Positions 25,797 to 34,082 of a stretch of 64,000 nucleotides of DNA are shown one piece after another. The notes below the pieces were generated by a model. It ran no database searches, had not been told where the DNA came from, and saw only the letters and a program-made list of their open reading frames with translations. The position numbers and the translations under genes are program-made. The first letter of the stretch is position 1. Each line of letters starts with the position of its first letter. Origin of the DNA: an uncultured Candidatus Melainabacteria bacterium (lineage in GTDB: Bacteria > Cyanobacteriota > Vampirovibrionia > Gastranaerophilales > Gastranaerophilaceae); contig CANOTP010000005.1 in the NCBI GenBank assembly GCA_947570135.1, positions 1 through 64,000 on the forward strand. Reading direction: 5' to 3'.

Positions 25797-28700
25797 CCTT
25801 TAGAGGAAGCAGATACTGCCATAACTTTTTTACGTTTCTTTTTAGATTCAATCATGCTGTCTTCATTGAATCTTGTTAGTCTTCTGTCTTCTTTATCATC
25901 GGTTTTTGTATTATCTGTTGTGTTTGCGTTGCTTGAAGCAGAAGCTGAGATTGATGTAATTTCTTCGCTGTAAGTTTTTGCTTCTGATTCAATTGCTTTA
26001 ATCTTTTTGGCGGAATCTTGAGTTGTTTTGTTATCTGTATTTATTTGAGCAATACTTTTTTGTGTGTTTTTATCAATTGAGTCTTTATTTTTAGTTGCAC
26101 TGATGTTTTCTGCAATACCAATAATTCCGTTTACTGCAGCTTCGGTACCGAATGCCATATCAGTAATGCCTTCTATGATATTTTTAGTACCTTTAGCAAT
26201 CATTATAACACCTTCGACATGAGTAAGCGGGCTTGGTAATAATGATGAACCTGTGGTAACTTGTTGTATACCTTCATTTTCTTCTAATACACCTTTTCTG
26301 ATTGTTCCGCCGCCTACAATTGTTGTTTTGGCTGATACTTCTAATTGATTTTTTAATAATTTATCATATTCTTTGATATCAGAATTTAGGTTTTGTGCAT
26401 CTTTTTGAGAAGTTTTCAGATTTGATGTAAGTGAGGCTATATTTTTGCTTAGCGAAGTTATTGAAACAGTTTCTTCTTTTGTTACTGATTCTAAGGCTGA
26501 GGTATGGTTTTCAATGTCAATTTGAGAAGCTGTTACTTTTTCTTCGTTTCCTTCTTCTAAGCCGCTTTTAATATTGCTGTCGCTTTCTTCAATTTTTAAT
26601 ATAGCTTGCTGTGTTTTTTGAGTGAATTTTTTATGAATGATTTCAGCTTGTTTTTCGGCTTTTTCGTTTTGCTTAGTTAATTTTTCGATATTTTTAACTT
26701 TTTTTGTTAAATCAACATCTGCTGATGTTGTATCAGATTTTGTTTGTAAAACTTCTGATGTAGATCCTTGGGTTGTTTGAGTAGTTTTTTGTGCATTTTT
26801 ATATCCGAATTTAAGATCTACACTGTAAGAAGAACTTTCTTGTTTTTCTTGTTGTTGTTCTTCTTCTTTATTTTTTGTATTTGTTTCAGATTCTTTTGTT
26901 TCTTCTGTTGTTGGTTGCTCTTCAGTAGCTGATACGCCTTCTTCGTTTGTGGCAGGTTCGGCAGAATCAGATTGTTCTGTTGCTGCAGAAGTTTTATTAT
27001 CTTCACCTTTTGCATTTTGAGTTGATTCTTTCATTTGCGCATTGTTTTCTTTTACAGTTTGGTTTGCGTCTTTTTCTGAATCTTTTGTATTGTTTGCTGT
27101 ATCTTTTGCTTCTTTACTTATTTCAAGTGCGTTAGCTCCTGTTGCAATTGCGGTTGTACCTGTTGCAAGTTCAAGTTGAGCGATATTTAAGAAGATCATA
27201 CCTGCGATTACCATTTTTGTACCAGCAGCAACAGTTGGAGGGAAGATTGAACCCATCATAAATGTACCGACTTCAACAAGTCCGTAGCCGATTGTGCCAG
27301 TCATAATACTTTGAGCTGAGGTGCCTGCACCTACAAAAATTGTATCGGATGCAACTTTTTTTGTATTGTTATTTAATTTTACAAGTTCTTGAGTTTCGCC
27401 TCTTAAGATTTTTGCTAACTTACTGCTTTTCTTTGTTGAAGTATTACTTTTATCAAGTATTTTCCCAAGGCCTTTGGTTAACTCTTTATCGCCTGATTTA
27501 GTTTCTTCTATTTCTGATACGATAGAATCTTTTTCGCCGGTTTCTTTTGTTTGAACTTGTTCTTCTTGTTTTTCTGTCGGTTTAACTTCTCTTTTATTGT
27601 TTAGCGCGTCAAGTTTTTCCAAGAATAATTCTTCTTCTTGAACTTTTTCTTCTTTACGTTTTTCGATTTTAGAAGTTTCTTTATCAAGTTCTTTTATATC
27701 TTTTTCTGAATCTTTTACTGCTTTTTTAAGTTGTTTTTCATCATTTTGAGCTTTTCGTTTGTCGGCTAATAATTCAGCTACTGATTTGTTTGTTGTTTCT
27801 GTTGCTGCAATTGAGTTTGCAAATGAAAATACTTTTGCAACACTGTATTTGTCTTTGTTTTTCATATGTTCTTTTGCGTTATTTTCTTTTTCTTCTTTAT
27901 CATCATTTTCTTCAGAAGCTTTGTCGTAATCTTTGCCCATTGTCTTTTGGATATTTTCTTCTGTTTTTGAAGCTAAATCGGTATAATCGTTAGAAAATTC
28001 TGCAAGTTCAACATTATCGCTGTCAGTAAATACTTTAGTTATGTTGTTTGTTGTTTCATCAAGATTTTCTACTGTTTTCAGTGCAGTAATTGCAATTTCA
28101 TCACCTTTTACGTTTTGTAATACGTTTGATAATAAACCGTTATCAATTACTGTTTCCTTTTTGTCATGCGGCATCATAAATTGGGAAAAGTTTCTTGTAA
28201 GTTTGCTTAATTCTCTTGCCGCATTGGTTGTATCATTGCTGATTTGATTGTTTTGTGTAACTTGATTATTAATACCTTCGATTGAGTCAATGAAATCCTC
28301 AAGTTCTGCTTGAGTATTTTTGACTTCTTTCATTTTTGTGCCGTTAGAACCGTTAAGTTGCTTGCCAAGTTCCGTATAACGTTTCTTTTCACTATCGTTT
28401 AAAGAACCTGACTTGTTTTTCTCATCAAGCTGTTTCCATTCTTTTGTAAGTTTGGAAATTTCACCCATTTGGTCTTTGTAAGTGTCTTCTTTTTCTTTTT
28501 TTATTTGATTGGCTTTTTCGGCTTTTTTATTGTATTCTTCAAAAAGTTTTTCACTGGTTTCAATTGCTTCTTCAGATTGAGTTACGTATTGTCTGACTTT
28601 CTTTTGAAGACTTTTTATATCGTTATCTTCTTTAGATGTTTCATCATCTGATGCTGTGTTATCTGAAACGATAATATAATTGGTTACATCTGCTTCTTGT

Positions 28701-29062
28701 TGAGCATGTGCCCAAAGAAGAACTTCTTGCGGAATAACGCAGCCGTTATTCTCCATTTCAATAATTTCTTCGTAGCTGAATCCTGCCCATTGAGGATCTG
28801 TAATTTGATAATTTGTGTTTTGAATGTTATTAAAATGGGTTCTTTGTTTTATATATTGGGTTAAGACAAGTTTTTGAGCATAGTTAAGGTAATATTCATC
28901 AGATAAATTTGTATATTTATCCTGATTTTCAGCTTTTAATTGTTTTGCTCTTTCAACAATTTCATTATTATATTTTTTAACTAAATCCTCATCTAAAACT
29001 ATGCCGGTTGTTGGCTTTGTTGATATTGTTGAAAATTTTCCGGTTCTGTGAATTTGTGGCAT
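25793..29062 (-). CDS. Large coiled-coil protein with two hydrophobic regions (possible secreted translocator-like protein)
   Basis: The 1089-residue product is dominated by Lys/Glu/Asn/Thr/Ser-rich heptads. Two long Gly/Ala-rich hydrophobic regions interrupt it, at about residues 570-650 and 910-985; each contains a GAGTSAQ- or GGGTIRKG-like turn. The N-terminus (MPQIHRTGKFSTISTKPT) is polar with no signal peptide. One low-complexity Glu/Thr/Gln stretch lies near 690-760. This layout (coiled coils flanking paired hydrophobic segments, no signal sequence) recalls type III translocators such as IpaB, but no sequence identity is claimed. It could equally be a structural or adhesin-like protein. 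The start follows AAAGGG. Confidence 0.6.
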   Translation of the reverse strand: MPQIHRTGKFSTISTKPTTGIVLDEDLVKKYNNEIVERAKQLKAENQDKYTNLSDEYYLNYAQKLVLTQYIKQRTHFNNIQNTNYQITDPQWAGFSYEEIIEMENNGCVIPQEVLLWAHAQQEADVTNYIIVSDNTASDDETSKEDNDIKSLQKKVRQYVTQSEEAIETSEKLFEEYNKKAEKANQIKKEKEDTYKDQMGEISKLTKEWKQLDEKNKSGSLNDSEKKRYTELGKQLNGSNGTKMKEVKNTQAELEDFIDSIEGINNQVTQNNQISNDTTNAARELSKLTRNFSQFMMPHDKKETVIDNGLLSNVLQNVKGDEIAITALKTVENLDETTNNITKVFTDSDNVELAEFSNDYTDLASKTEENIQKTMGKDYDKASEENDDKEEKENNAKEHMKNKDKYSVAKVFSFANSIAATETTNKSVAELLADKRKAQNDEKQLKKAVKDSEKDIKELDKETSKIEKRKEEKVQEEELFLEKLDALNNKREVKPTEKQEEQVQTKETGEKDSIVSEIEETKSGDKELTKGLGKILDKSNTSTKKSSKLAKILRGETQELVKLNNNTKKVASDTIFVGAGTSAQSIMTGTIGYGLVEVGTFMMGSIFPPTVAAGTKMVIAGMIFLNIAQLELATGTTAIATGANALEISKEAKDTANNTKDSEKDANQTVKENNAQMKESTQNAKGEDNKTSAATEQSDSAEPATNEEGVSATEEQPTTEETKESETNTKNKEEEQQQEKQESSSYSVDLKFGYKNAQKTTQTTQGSTSEVLQTKSDTTSADVDLTKKVKNIEKLTKQNEKAEKQAEIIHKKFTQKTQQAILKIEESDSNIKSGLEEGNEEKVTASQIDIENHTSALESVTKEETVSITSLSKNIASLTSNLKTSQKDAQNLNSDIKEYDKLLKNQLEVSAKTTIVGGGTIRKGVLEENEGIQQVTTGSSLLPSPLTHVEGVIMIAKGTKNIIEGITDMAFGTEAAVNGIIGIAENISATKNKDSIDKNTQKSIAQINTDNKTTQDSAKKIKAIESEAKTYSEEITSISASASSNANTTDNTKTDDKEDRRLTRFNEDSMIESKKKRKKVMAVSASSKG

Positions 29063-29373
29063 GTTACCCTTTGTCCTTTTGTTATATATACTTTTCTTAT
29101 CGGTTTTTAAGGGTTAAAACTTTAGTAAAAATGTTGTTTTTTAACAAAATGTAACACATTTTTAAAACTAAATATGTAGTAATGTTACAATATTGTTATG
29201 TGTGTAGTAAATTGCTTGAAAAATTTCTTAGGATTAAGTATAATAAGTACACTTGTTTTGAAATTTCGTAAAAAATGTAAAAGTTTTGAAACATTACCCG
29301 AAAGAAATGGCAATTTAAGTAACATTGTTGTTTTTTTTATTGTGTAGAAGTTTGTAGAAAATCAGTAGGGATT
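29063..29373. other. AT-rich divergent control region, 311 bases
   Basis: No gene is visible. The stretch separates the coiled-coil gene (minus) and the 663-residue gene (plus). It carries the motif AACAAAATGTAAC (29143-29155), a related TGTTACAAT further on, and long T and A runs. Promoters for both genes must lie here, but no -10/-35 pair is convincing. Confidence 0.5.
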
Positions 29374-31365
29374 ATGTCGGTAAAACCAATATCAGTCAGA
29401 ATAGAGCAAAATAACAACGCTAATAAGATAAAAGTTAATGAACCAAAGAAAAAAGATGTATCTTTCGGCGGTTCAAATGTAGTTGTGAGCACTATGGATT
29501 TCATTGAAAAAGGCGGTTTTGCGGCAGCTTTTTGTATTCAGGATTTTATAGGTTTCATTGCTCCACGTGTTGGTAAAGGTTTAGTTCGCGGAAGTAAAAA
29601 GAAAGACGAAAACGGTAATCCTGTATTGGATGAAAACGGTAAACAGGTTCGCGAATACAACTGGGCACTTGCTCGTAAGGAGTTATTGCGAGAGCTTATA
29701 ACAGGACCTAGTGCGTTTGTTATTCCTTGGGCTGCGTTAAAAGGTATTAACAAAGTTGCATCGGGTAACAATGTAAAACTTAACTATATCAATGGATTTA
29801 ATAATGCATTTACTGATTTTGTATCAGGTAATCTTGATGCTGTAAAAGATGGAAATGCAACTAAAACAGGCTTCTATCAAAATGTGTTTGAAAATGTTTT
29901 AGAAAACAGCTTAGACGGTACAATGACTAAAGAAGAAATCAAAGCAACCGCTCAGGATTATGCTGAACGTCTTGTATCAAGAGAACAAATCTTAGCTGAT
30001 AAGTCGTTAACAAAAGCTCAACGTAAACAAAAGCTTGCCGAGCTTGGTACAACGGTAGAAGATGATTTTATGAAGCTTAAAAAAGGTAAAATCGGCGGAG
30101 CTGTTGATGAATTAAGTATCAGAATTAAATCTCTTAACGGCGATTTGAAAGGCGGCAATATAGGCGAATTATTAGGAGCCATGAGTGATTACTTCACAGA
30201 TGCCGTAAACAGTACTAAAAAAGCTTTAACAAATAATGCTGATGCTAATTTGGCGGAGGTTGTAAAATCGTTCACGCACAGACGTATGGGTACAAGAGTT
30301 CTTACAAACCTTGGATTATTTGCAACTGTTGCCGCTTTCTATACTCAGATTCCGAAATTATACAACAAAGGTTTGAAAGAAGACCCTGCATTGAAAGGTA
30401 CTGCGGCAGATCCTTCTTTAGTGACAGAAGTAACAACGCAAGATAAAGTTGAATCAAAAGAAAAAAGTAAAGATGTACCGTTTACAGGTTTAGCTTCAAA
30501 TGTGGAAAAACTCGGTAAAAAAGTCTTTAATACTAAATCATTGAAATCAGTTTCAGATGTATTTGAACTTAACGGACCTGTAATTTCAGGAATGGCTATG
30601 CCTGTATTGTTATACGGTTTCTGTATACCTCCAAGATTAGAGCATGCTCAATCTAAATATGATTACGGTGAAATCGTTCTTCGTGATATGACAAGCTTTA
30701 CCGCATTATTGTTCGGAGCTAAAGCTCTGTCAAGAATGTTCTCTGACGGATTAACCAAAATGACAGGTCTTGCACTTAACAGTAAAAACCTTGAAGGCAG
30801 AAATGTATTACAAAAAATCGGTGATTACCTAAGTCCGAATAACGGACGACATTCTGTTCTTTCAAGTCAACAGCTTAACTCAAAATACACTAACCTTGAA
30901 GATTATAAAGGCGGCGTAGACGGTTTTGTAGAGTTTATCGAAAAAAGCGGCGGTAATATCAAAAAAGCACTTTCTCGTGACAGTGAAGTTGCAGAAACTG
31001 TTGAAGGTATCTTGAAAGAGTTCAACGGTAAATCATTTGCAGAGGCTACTGCTTCTGAAATAAAAGCTGCATTAAGTGCTGCTAATAAAAACAAAACAAA
31101 ATTAATGAGTCAATTCTATGAATTATTTAAAAACCCGAACGGATTATTAAAATCAGCAAAAACTTGCAACAGTGCATTCAACTTCATTTCATCATTTGCG
31201 ATTGTTCCGGGCTTAATTATCTGGTTAACCCACGCTTGCGAAAAAATGACAGCAAAAAGAACAGCAAAAGACTTTGAAGAAATGAAAAAGAATAAAAAAC
31301 CCGATATGAGTAACTTTGTTGCATCAAGAACCCCGACTATGGCAGGATTCCTTGGTAATAAATAA
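29374..31365 (+). CDS. Large lineage-specific membrane protein with N-terminal SFGG motif
   Basis: A 663-residue protein of unknown family. Its first 40 residues are polar (NNNANKIKVNEPKKKD) and end in VSFGGSN, an SFG signature shared with other proteins here. Hydrophobic segments lie near residues 50-73, 106-125, 310-334, 403-425, 437-450 and 605-625. The remaining stretches are Lys-rich helices; no enzyme motif is seen. The ATG has only a weak ribosome site (TAGGG). A strong terminator follows. It may form an envelope assembly with its divergent neighbour. Confidence 0.65.
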   Translation: MSVKPISVRIEQNNNANKIKVNEPKKKDVSFGGSNVVVSTMDFIEKGGFAAAFCIQDFIGFIAPRVGKGLVRGSKKKDENGNPVLDENGKQVREYNWALARKELLRELITGPSAFVIPWAALKGINKVASGNNVKLNYINGFNNAFTDFVSGNLDAVKDGNATKTGFYQNVFENVLENSLDGTMTKEEIKATAQDYAERLVSREQILADKSLTKAQRKQKLAELGTTVEDDFMKLKKGKIGGAVDELSIRIKSLNGDLKGGNIGELLGAMSDYFTDAVNSTKKALTNNADANLAEVVKSFTHRRMGTRVLTNLGLFATVAAFYTQIPKLYNKGLKEDPALKGTAADPSLVTEVTTQDKVESKEKSKDVPFTGLASNVEKLGKKVFNTKSLKSVSDVFELNGPVISGMAMPVLLYGFCIPPRLEHAQSKYDYGEIVLRDMTSFTALLFGAKALSRMFSDGLTKMTGLALNSKNLEGRNVLQKIGDYLSPNNGRHSVLSSQQLNSKYTNLEDYKGGVDGFVEFIEKSGGNIKKALSRDSEVAETVEGILKEFNGKSFAEATASEIKAALSAANKNKTKLMSQFYELFKNPNGLLKSAKTCNSAFNFISSFAIVPGLIIWLTHACEKMTAKRTAKDFEEMKKNKKPDMSNFVASRTPTMAGFLGNK

Positions 31366-31380
31366 ATATAATCGACAATA

Positions 31381-31417
31381 AAAAAGGACGCTTACCAAAT
31401 AGGTAAGCGTCCTTTTT
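31381..31417 (+). terminator. Rho-independent terminator after the 663-residue membrane protein gene
   Basis: AAAAAGGACGCTTACC pairs with GGTAAGCGTCCTTTTTT around AAATA. It also serves the minus-strand gene that ends at 31430. Confidence 0.9.
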
Positions 31418-31429
31418 TAAACATTTAAT

Positions 31430-31642
31430 TTAACCTTCGACTGCTTCAATTAAAGCATTCATATCAGCAACCATAGCGTCAGGATCATATCCGTGAACTT
31501 TAGCTCCTGCTTCTAAATTCTCAAATCTTGCAGCCGCACATCCTAAGCATCCTAAACCGTATCTGCGAAATACTTCAACACATTCAGGGTGTTTTTGTGC
31601 GATTTCTAAAATATTCATATCTTTTGTTACTTTTTCTGCCAT
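31430..31642 (-). CDS. DUF1858 domain protein
   Basis: A 70-residue protein consisting of one DUF1858 domain: ITKDMNI-like start (VTKDMNILEIAQKHPECVEVFRRYG), then the LGCLGCAAARFENLEAGAKVHG core with the two conserved cysteines (CLGC), and a helical end. Members are small redox- or metal-linked proteins of anaerobes, sometimes fused to hybrid-cluster or DUF438 proteins. The exact role is unknown. The start follows AGGAGA on the minus strand. Confidence 0.8.
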   Translation of the reverse strand: MAEKVTKDMNILEIAQKHPECVEVFRRYGLGCLGCAAARFENLEAGAKVHGYDPDAMVADMNALIEAVEG

Positions 31643-31716
31643 TTCTTATCTCCTGTTTGACTTTCACTAAATTTCCCTTAAATACATTATACATAAAAAA
31701 AGAAGGATGTGTAATT

Positions 31717-31878
31717 ATGGAATTATTAAAATTTTTCATTAAAGACGAAGTCCCTGCGGTCGGTTTGTCAAAATTCAAAGATAAAAAAGATAAATATTCC
31801 TATAACGACCGAATGCGAGTTAATTTTAACAAACCTATTTTTAAACCGAATTACAGCAATAATTTTTTCTTGTTGTAA
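31717..31878 (+). CDS. Small hypothetical protein (53 residues)
   Basis: The ATG at 31717 follows AGAAGGA at a good distance. The product starts MELLKFFIKDEV, is rich in Lys, Asn and Phe, and ends FKPNYSNNFFLL. The open frame continues upstream through the DUF1858 gene on the other strand, but only this downstream start has a ribosome site. No family recognised. It lies divergent to the DUF1858 gene by 74 bases. Confidence 0.5.
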   Translation: MELLKFFIKDEVPAVGLSKFKDKKDKYSYNDRMRVNFNKPIFKPNYSNNFFLL

Positions 31879-31963
31879 TATTTCTTTACAAAACAATAGA
31901 TTTATAGCAATTTTTGACAGAAAATTTCCTTTATAATAATATAAGGGAAAAATAGGATTAACT

Positions 31964-32206
31964 ATGGCTGTTGAATTTGGGAAAAATTTAAATTTCTTAC
32001 CGTTTTTAGGCGTTACCGCAGCAGGTGCCGCAAAAGGTACTGCCGTATCAGGTGCTCAAGCTCCTAAAGCTTTTAAAACAGCAGGTTATGCGTCTATACC
32101 TTACGAGAAATTTCCACAGGTAACAGACACGGTTCAAACAAAAGATGCGTCAGGAAAGCCGTTGTTAGCAGGTTATGTAACTCCTGAAAAAGTCTGGGTT
32201 GCATAA
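31964..32206 (+). CDS. Small hypothetical protein (80 residues)
   Basis: The product begins MAVEFGKNLNFLPFLG and then has an Ala/Gly-rich stretch (GVTAAGAAKGTAVSGAQAPK), ending KVWVA. No domain recognised. A TAATAT box at 31937-31942 and a GGGAAAAATAGG ribosome region lie upstream. It converges with the small gene at 32209, whose end is 2 bases away. Confidence 0.55.
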   Translation: MAVEFGKNLNFLPFLGVTAAGAAKGTAVSGAQAPKAFKTAGYASIPYEKFPQVTDTVQTKDASGKPLLAGYVTPEKVWVA

Positions 32207-32208
32207 TT

Positions 32209-32412
32209 TTATCCAAGAAAATCAAGTCTTCCTCCTGATGTTGTGTTTGATACATTCGGGTGATTTAAGTTGTATTTTGATGAATTTGTTTGTTCAATAA
32301 GACTTGCAAAAGGATTGTTTGATTCAGACTTCTTGTTCTGTGTTTCAAACAGTTTTACAGGCTGAACGGCATACATATACTGTCGTTTTACTTCGTTAAT
32401 TGAATTTAGCAT
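32209..32412 (-). CDS. Small hypothetical protein (67 residues)
   Basis: The product opens MLNSINEVKRQYMYAVQPVKLFE and continues as a polar Ser/Asn-rich chain ending GRLDFLG. The Ser-Ile-Asn start resembles those at 19489 and 41719. The start follows AAAGAAGAA on the minus strand. No family recognised. The low complexity suggests a disordered or exported peptide. Confidence 0.5.
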   Translation of the reverse strand: MLNSINEVKRQYMYAVQPVKLFETQNKKSESNNPFASLIEQTNSSKYNLNHPNVSNTTSGGRLDFLG

Positions 32413-32492
32413 AGTTCTTCTTTCTTATTTATAATAAAAGTTTTTAAAAAATCATTATTTCAAGAAAAAAGAATTTTGTTACATTTTTAATA

Positions 32493-32837
32493 TTATTTTC
32501 TTTTTTTAGGTGCAGTTAAATTAAAACTGATTGTTATAAGTTCAACTAAGACTGTTGGTTCAATATTGTTAACTTCTACCGTACACCAGTGTTTTTTGTT
32601 CATGTGCCATGCGGGTTTTATGGCGGGGTATTGTTCTTTCAATACGGGAATCAAATCCGGCGGACACTTTAAATTAATACAAAGTTGGTTGTTTATTTCA
32701 AATATCAATGCATACCACTTGTTGTTACTTTTATGGCGCATTACAATAAAATCTTTGTACTCATCTTGAGCCCAAGGGTGTGTTTTTATTGAGTCGTCAT
32801 TAATGAGACATTTCTTTATAAGAGCTTTAGCATCCAC
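32493..32837 (-). CDS. MmcQ/YjbR family protein
   Basis: The 114-residue protein shows the YjbR (CyaY-like fold) signatures: the KTHPWAQDEYKDFIVMRHKSNNKWYALIF start, NLKCPPDLIPVLKEQYPAIKPAWHMNKKHWCTVEV, and the end LVELITISFNLT. Family members bind DNA or are uncharacterised; function is unproven. It starts on the last base of the bifunctional nuclease gene (32837), so the two are translationally coupled. Confidence 0.8.
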   Translation of the reverse strand: MDAKALIKKCLINDDSIKTHPWAQDEYKDFIVMRHKSNNKWYALIFEINNQLCINLKCPPDLIPVLKEQYPAIKPAWHMNKKHWCTVEVNNIEPTVLVELITISFNLTAPKKRK

Positions 32838-33352
32838 TATTGATCACTTTCGTGATGTTCGTTATCTTTCATTAGTTTTGCGAAATCAGACGGTTTAATA
32901 CTTTGTACAAAGTTTTTGAATTCTTCGGCTTCTTCCGCGTCTTTAGCGCTGTCTGTTGAAACGGAACCGTTAGACAGGACATTTGCTGTTACAAGGATAG
33001 GTGCGTCAATTCTTATTGCAACAGCGATAGCATCAGACGGACGTGAGTCAATTTGGATTTCGTTACCTTCTTTGTCTTCAAGGAAAATTGTTGCAAAATA
33101 AGTTTCTTTTTCAACGTCATTTATAACAACTTTAGAAATTTTATAACCTGTTTTATCAATAATGCTTATTATCAAGTCGTGAGTCATAGGACGAGTAACT
33201 GATAAGTTTTCTATTTTACGGATGATTGAGCTGGCTTCGGCTGAACCGATCCAAATAGGCAAAGCCCTTCTGTTTTCTTTATCATGCAGAACAACGATAG
33301 GTGATCCTGTTCTTGTATCAAGTGCTATACCCATAACTTTCATTTCTATCAT
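32837..33352 (-). CDS. Bifunctional nuclease family protein (DUF151)
   Basis: The BFN/DUF151 domain spans most of the 171 residues. Conserved parts are MKVMGIALDTRTGSPIVVLHDKENRRALPIWIGSAEASSI, then TRPMTHDLI, and IDSRPSDAIAVAIRIDAPILV. A short acidic Ser/Asp-rich tail follows. Plant and bacterial homologues have RNase/DNase activity. The MmcQ/YjbR gene begins at its last base. The start follows AGGTAT on the minus strand. Confidence 0.88.
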   Translation of the reverse strand: MIEMKVMGIALDTRTGSPIVVLHDKENRRALPIWIGSAEASSIIRKIENLSVTRPMTHDLIISIIDKTGYKISKVVINDVEKETYFATIFLEDKEGNEIQIDSRPSDAIAVAIRIDAPILVTANVLSNGSVSTDSAKDAEEAEEFKNFVQSIKPSDFAKLMKDNEHHESDQ

Positions 33353-33461
33353 AAAAATACCTCGCTTATATAAGTATTATAGCGTATAAAAATTTTTTTT
33401 AAATATCTTTTCAAAATAAAATCTTTATGATAGAATAAAAAATGTAACCAAACCATGTTTT

Positions 33462-33550
33462 GGAAAAGTGGCCGAGTGGCTTAAGGCGGCACCCTGCTAA
33501 GGTGTTGTATGGGGTTACCTGTACCGTGGGTTCAAATCCCACCTTTTCCG
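33462..33550 (+). tRNA. tRNA-Ser (anticodon GCU)
   Basis: GGAAAAG pairs with CTTTTCC to form the acceptor stem. The anticodon loop CTGCTAA gives GCU (reads AGC/AGU) between stem GCACC and GGTGT. A long variable arm and the GGTTCAAATCC T-loop complete a class II serine tRNA. No CCA is encoded, which fits the cca gene at 770. A terminator follows at once. Confidence 0.95.
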
Positions 33551-33556
33551 AATTTT

Positions 33557-33580
33557 AAAAAGGGGCTTTGTCCCCTTTTT
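33557..33580 (+). terminator. Rho-independent terminator after tRNA-Ser
   Basis: AAAAAGGGG pairs with CCCCTTTTT around CTTTGT, only 6 bases downstream of the tRNA. Confidence 0.85.
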
Positions 33581-33616
33581 GTTTTAGATAATATTTATAG
33601 GGAAAGGGATTAGTTT

Positions 33617-34024
33617 ATGTTTGGAAAGCTTATTGGATTTATGATTTTAGGTGGAATCGGTTATATGTTGTATAAACAGCAAACCGGTCAGCATCCTGAT
33701 TTGTTTCCCCTTGAAGAAGGGGAAGAAATTCTGGAATCTCCTAAAGGTGATTATTGGGTAAAAGAGTTTTTGTGGCAAGAATCTCAAAATTCGGGTGAAT
33801 TTGCTTTTACAAATAAGAGAATACTTTTTAAGGGTACATTTTTTAAATCTGCTGATAAGGCTGTAAGTATTCCGTATTCAGAAATTCTGAAAGTCGAAAA
33901 AACTTTTGTGGGTTTATTTTTCCCTGTTGCATTTACAGTAACAACAAAAGATAATCAAACTTACAAATTTGCGATAATGAAGCGTGATAAATATATTGAT
34001 TTAATTAATTCAAAACTTAGTTAA
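33617..34024 (+). CDS. PH/GRAM-like domain protein with N-terminal membrane helix
   Basis: A 135-residue protein. Residues 3-20 (GKLIGFMILGGIGYMLYK) form one membrane helix. The rest (about 50-130) has a PH-like pattern: GEFAFTNKRILFKG, then SIPYSEILKVEKT, then AFTVTTKDNQTYKFAIMKRDKYIDLIN, as in bacterial PH/GRAM-type proteins such as YokE-like domains. Substrate is unknown. The start follows AGGGAAAGGG. It ends at a strong terminator shared with adhE. Confidence 0.65.
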   Translation: MFGKLIGFMILGGIGYMLYKQQTGQHPDLFPLEEGEEILESPKGDYWVKEFLWQESQNSGEFAFTNKRILFKGTFFKSADKAVSIPYSEILKVEKTFVGLFFPVAFTVTTKDNQTYKFAIMKRDKYIDLINSKLS

Positions 34025-34031
34025 TTAATAA

Positions 34032-34070
34032 ATAAAAAAAGGAGCGGCTAAAACTTTAGCCGCTCCTTTT
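34032..34070. terminator. Bidirectional terminator between PH-domain gene and adhE
   Basis: AAAAGGAGCGGCTAAA pairs with TTTAGCCGCTCCTTTT around AC. It can end both the plus-strand gene and the convergent adhE. Confidence 0.9.
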
Positions 34071-34082
34071 ATATTGTTATAA

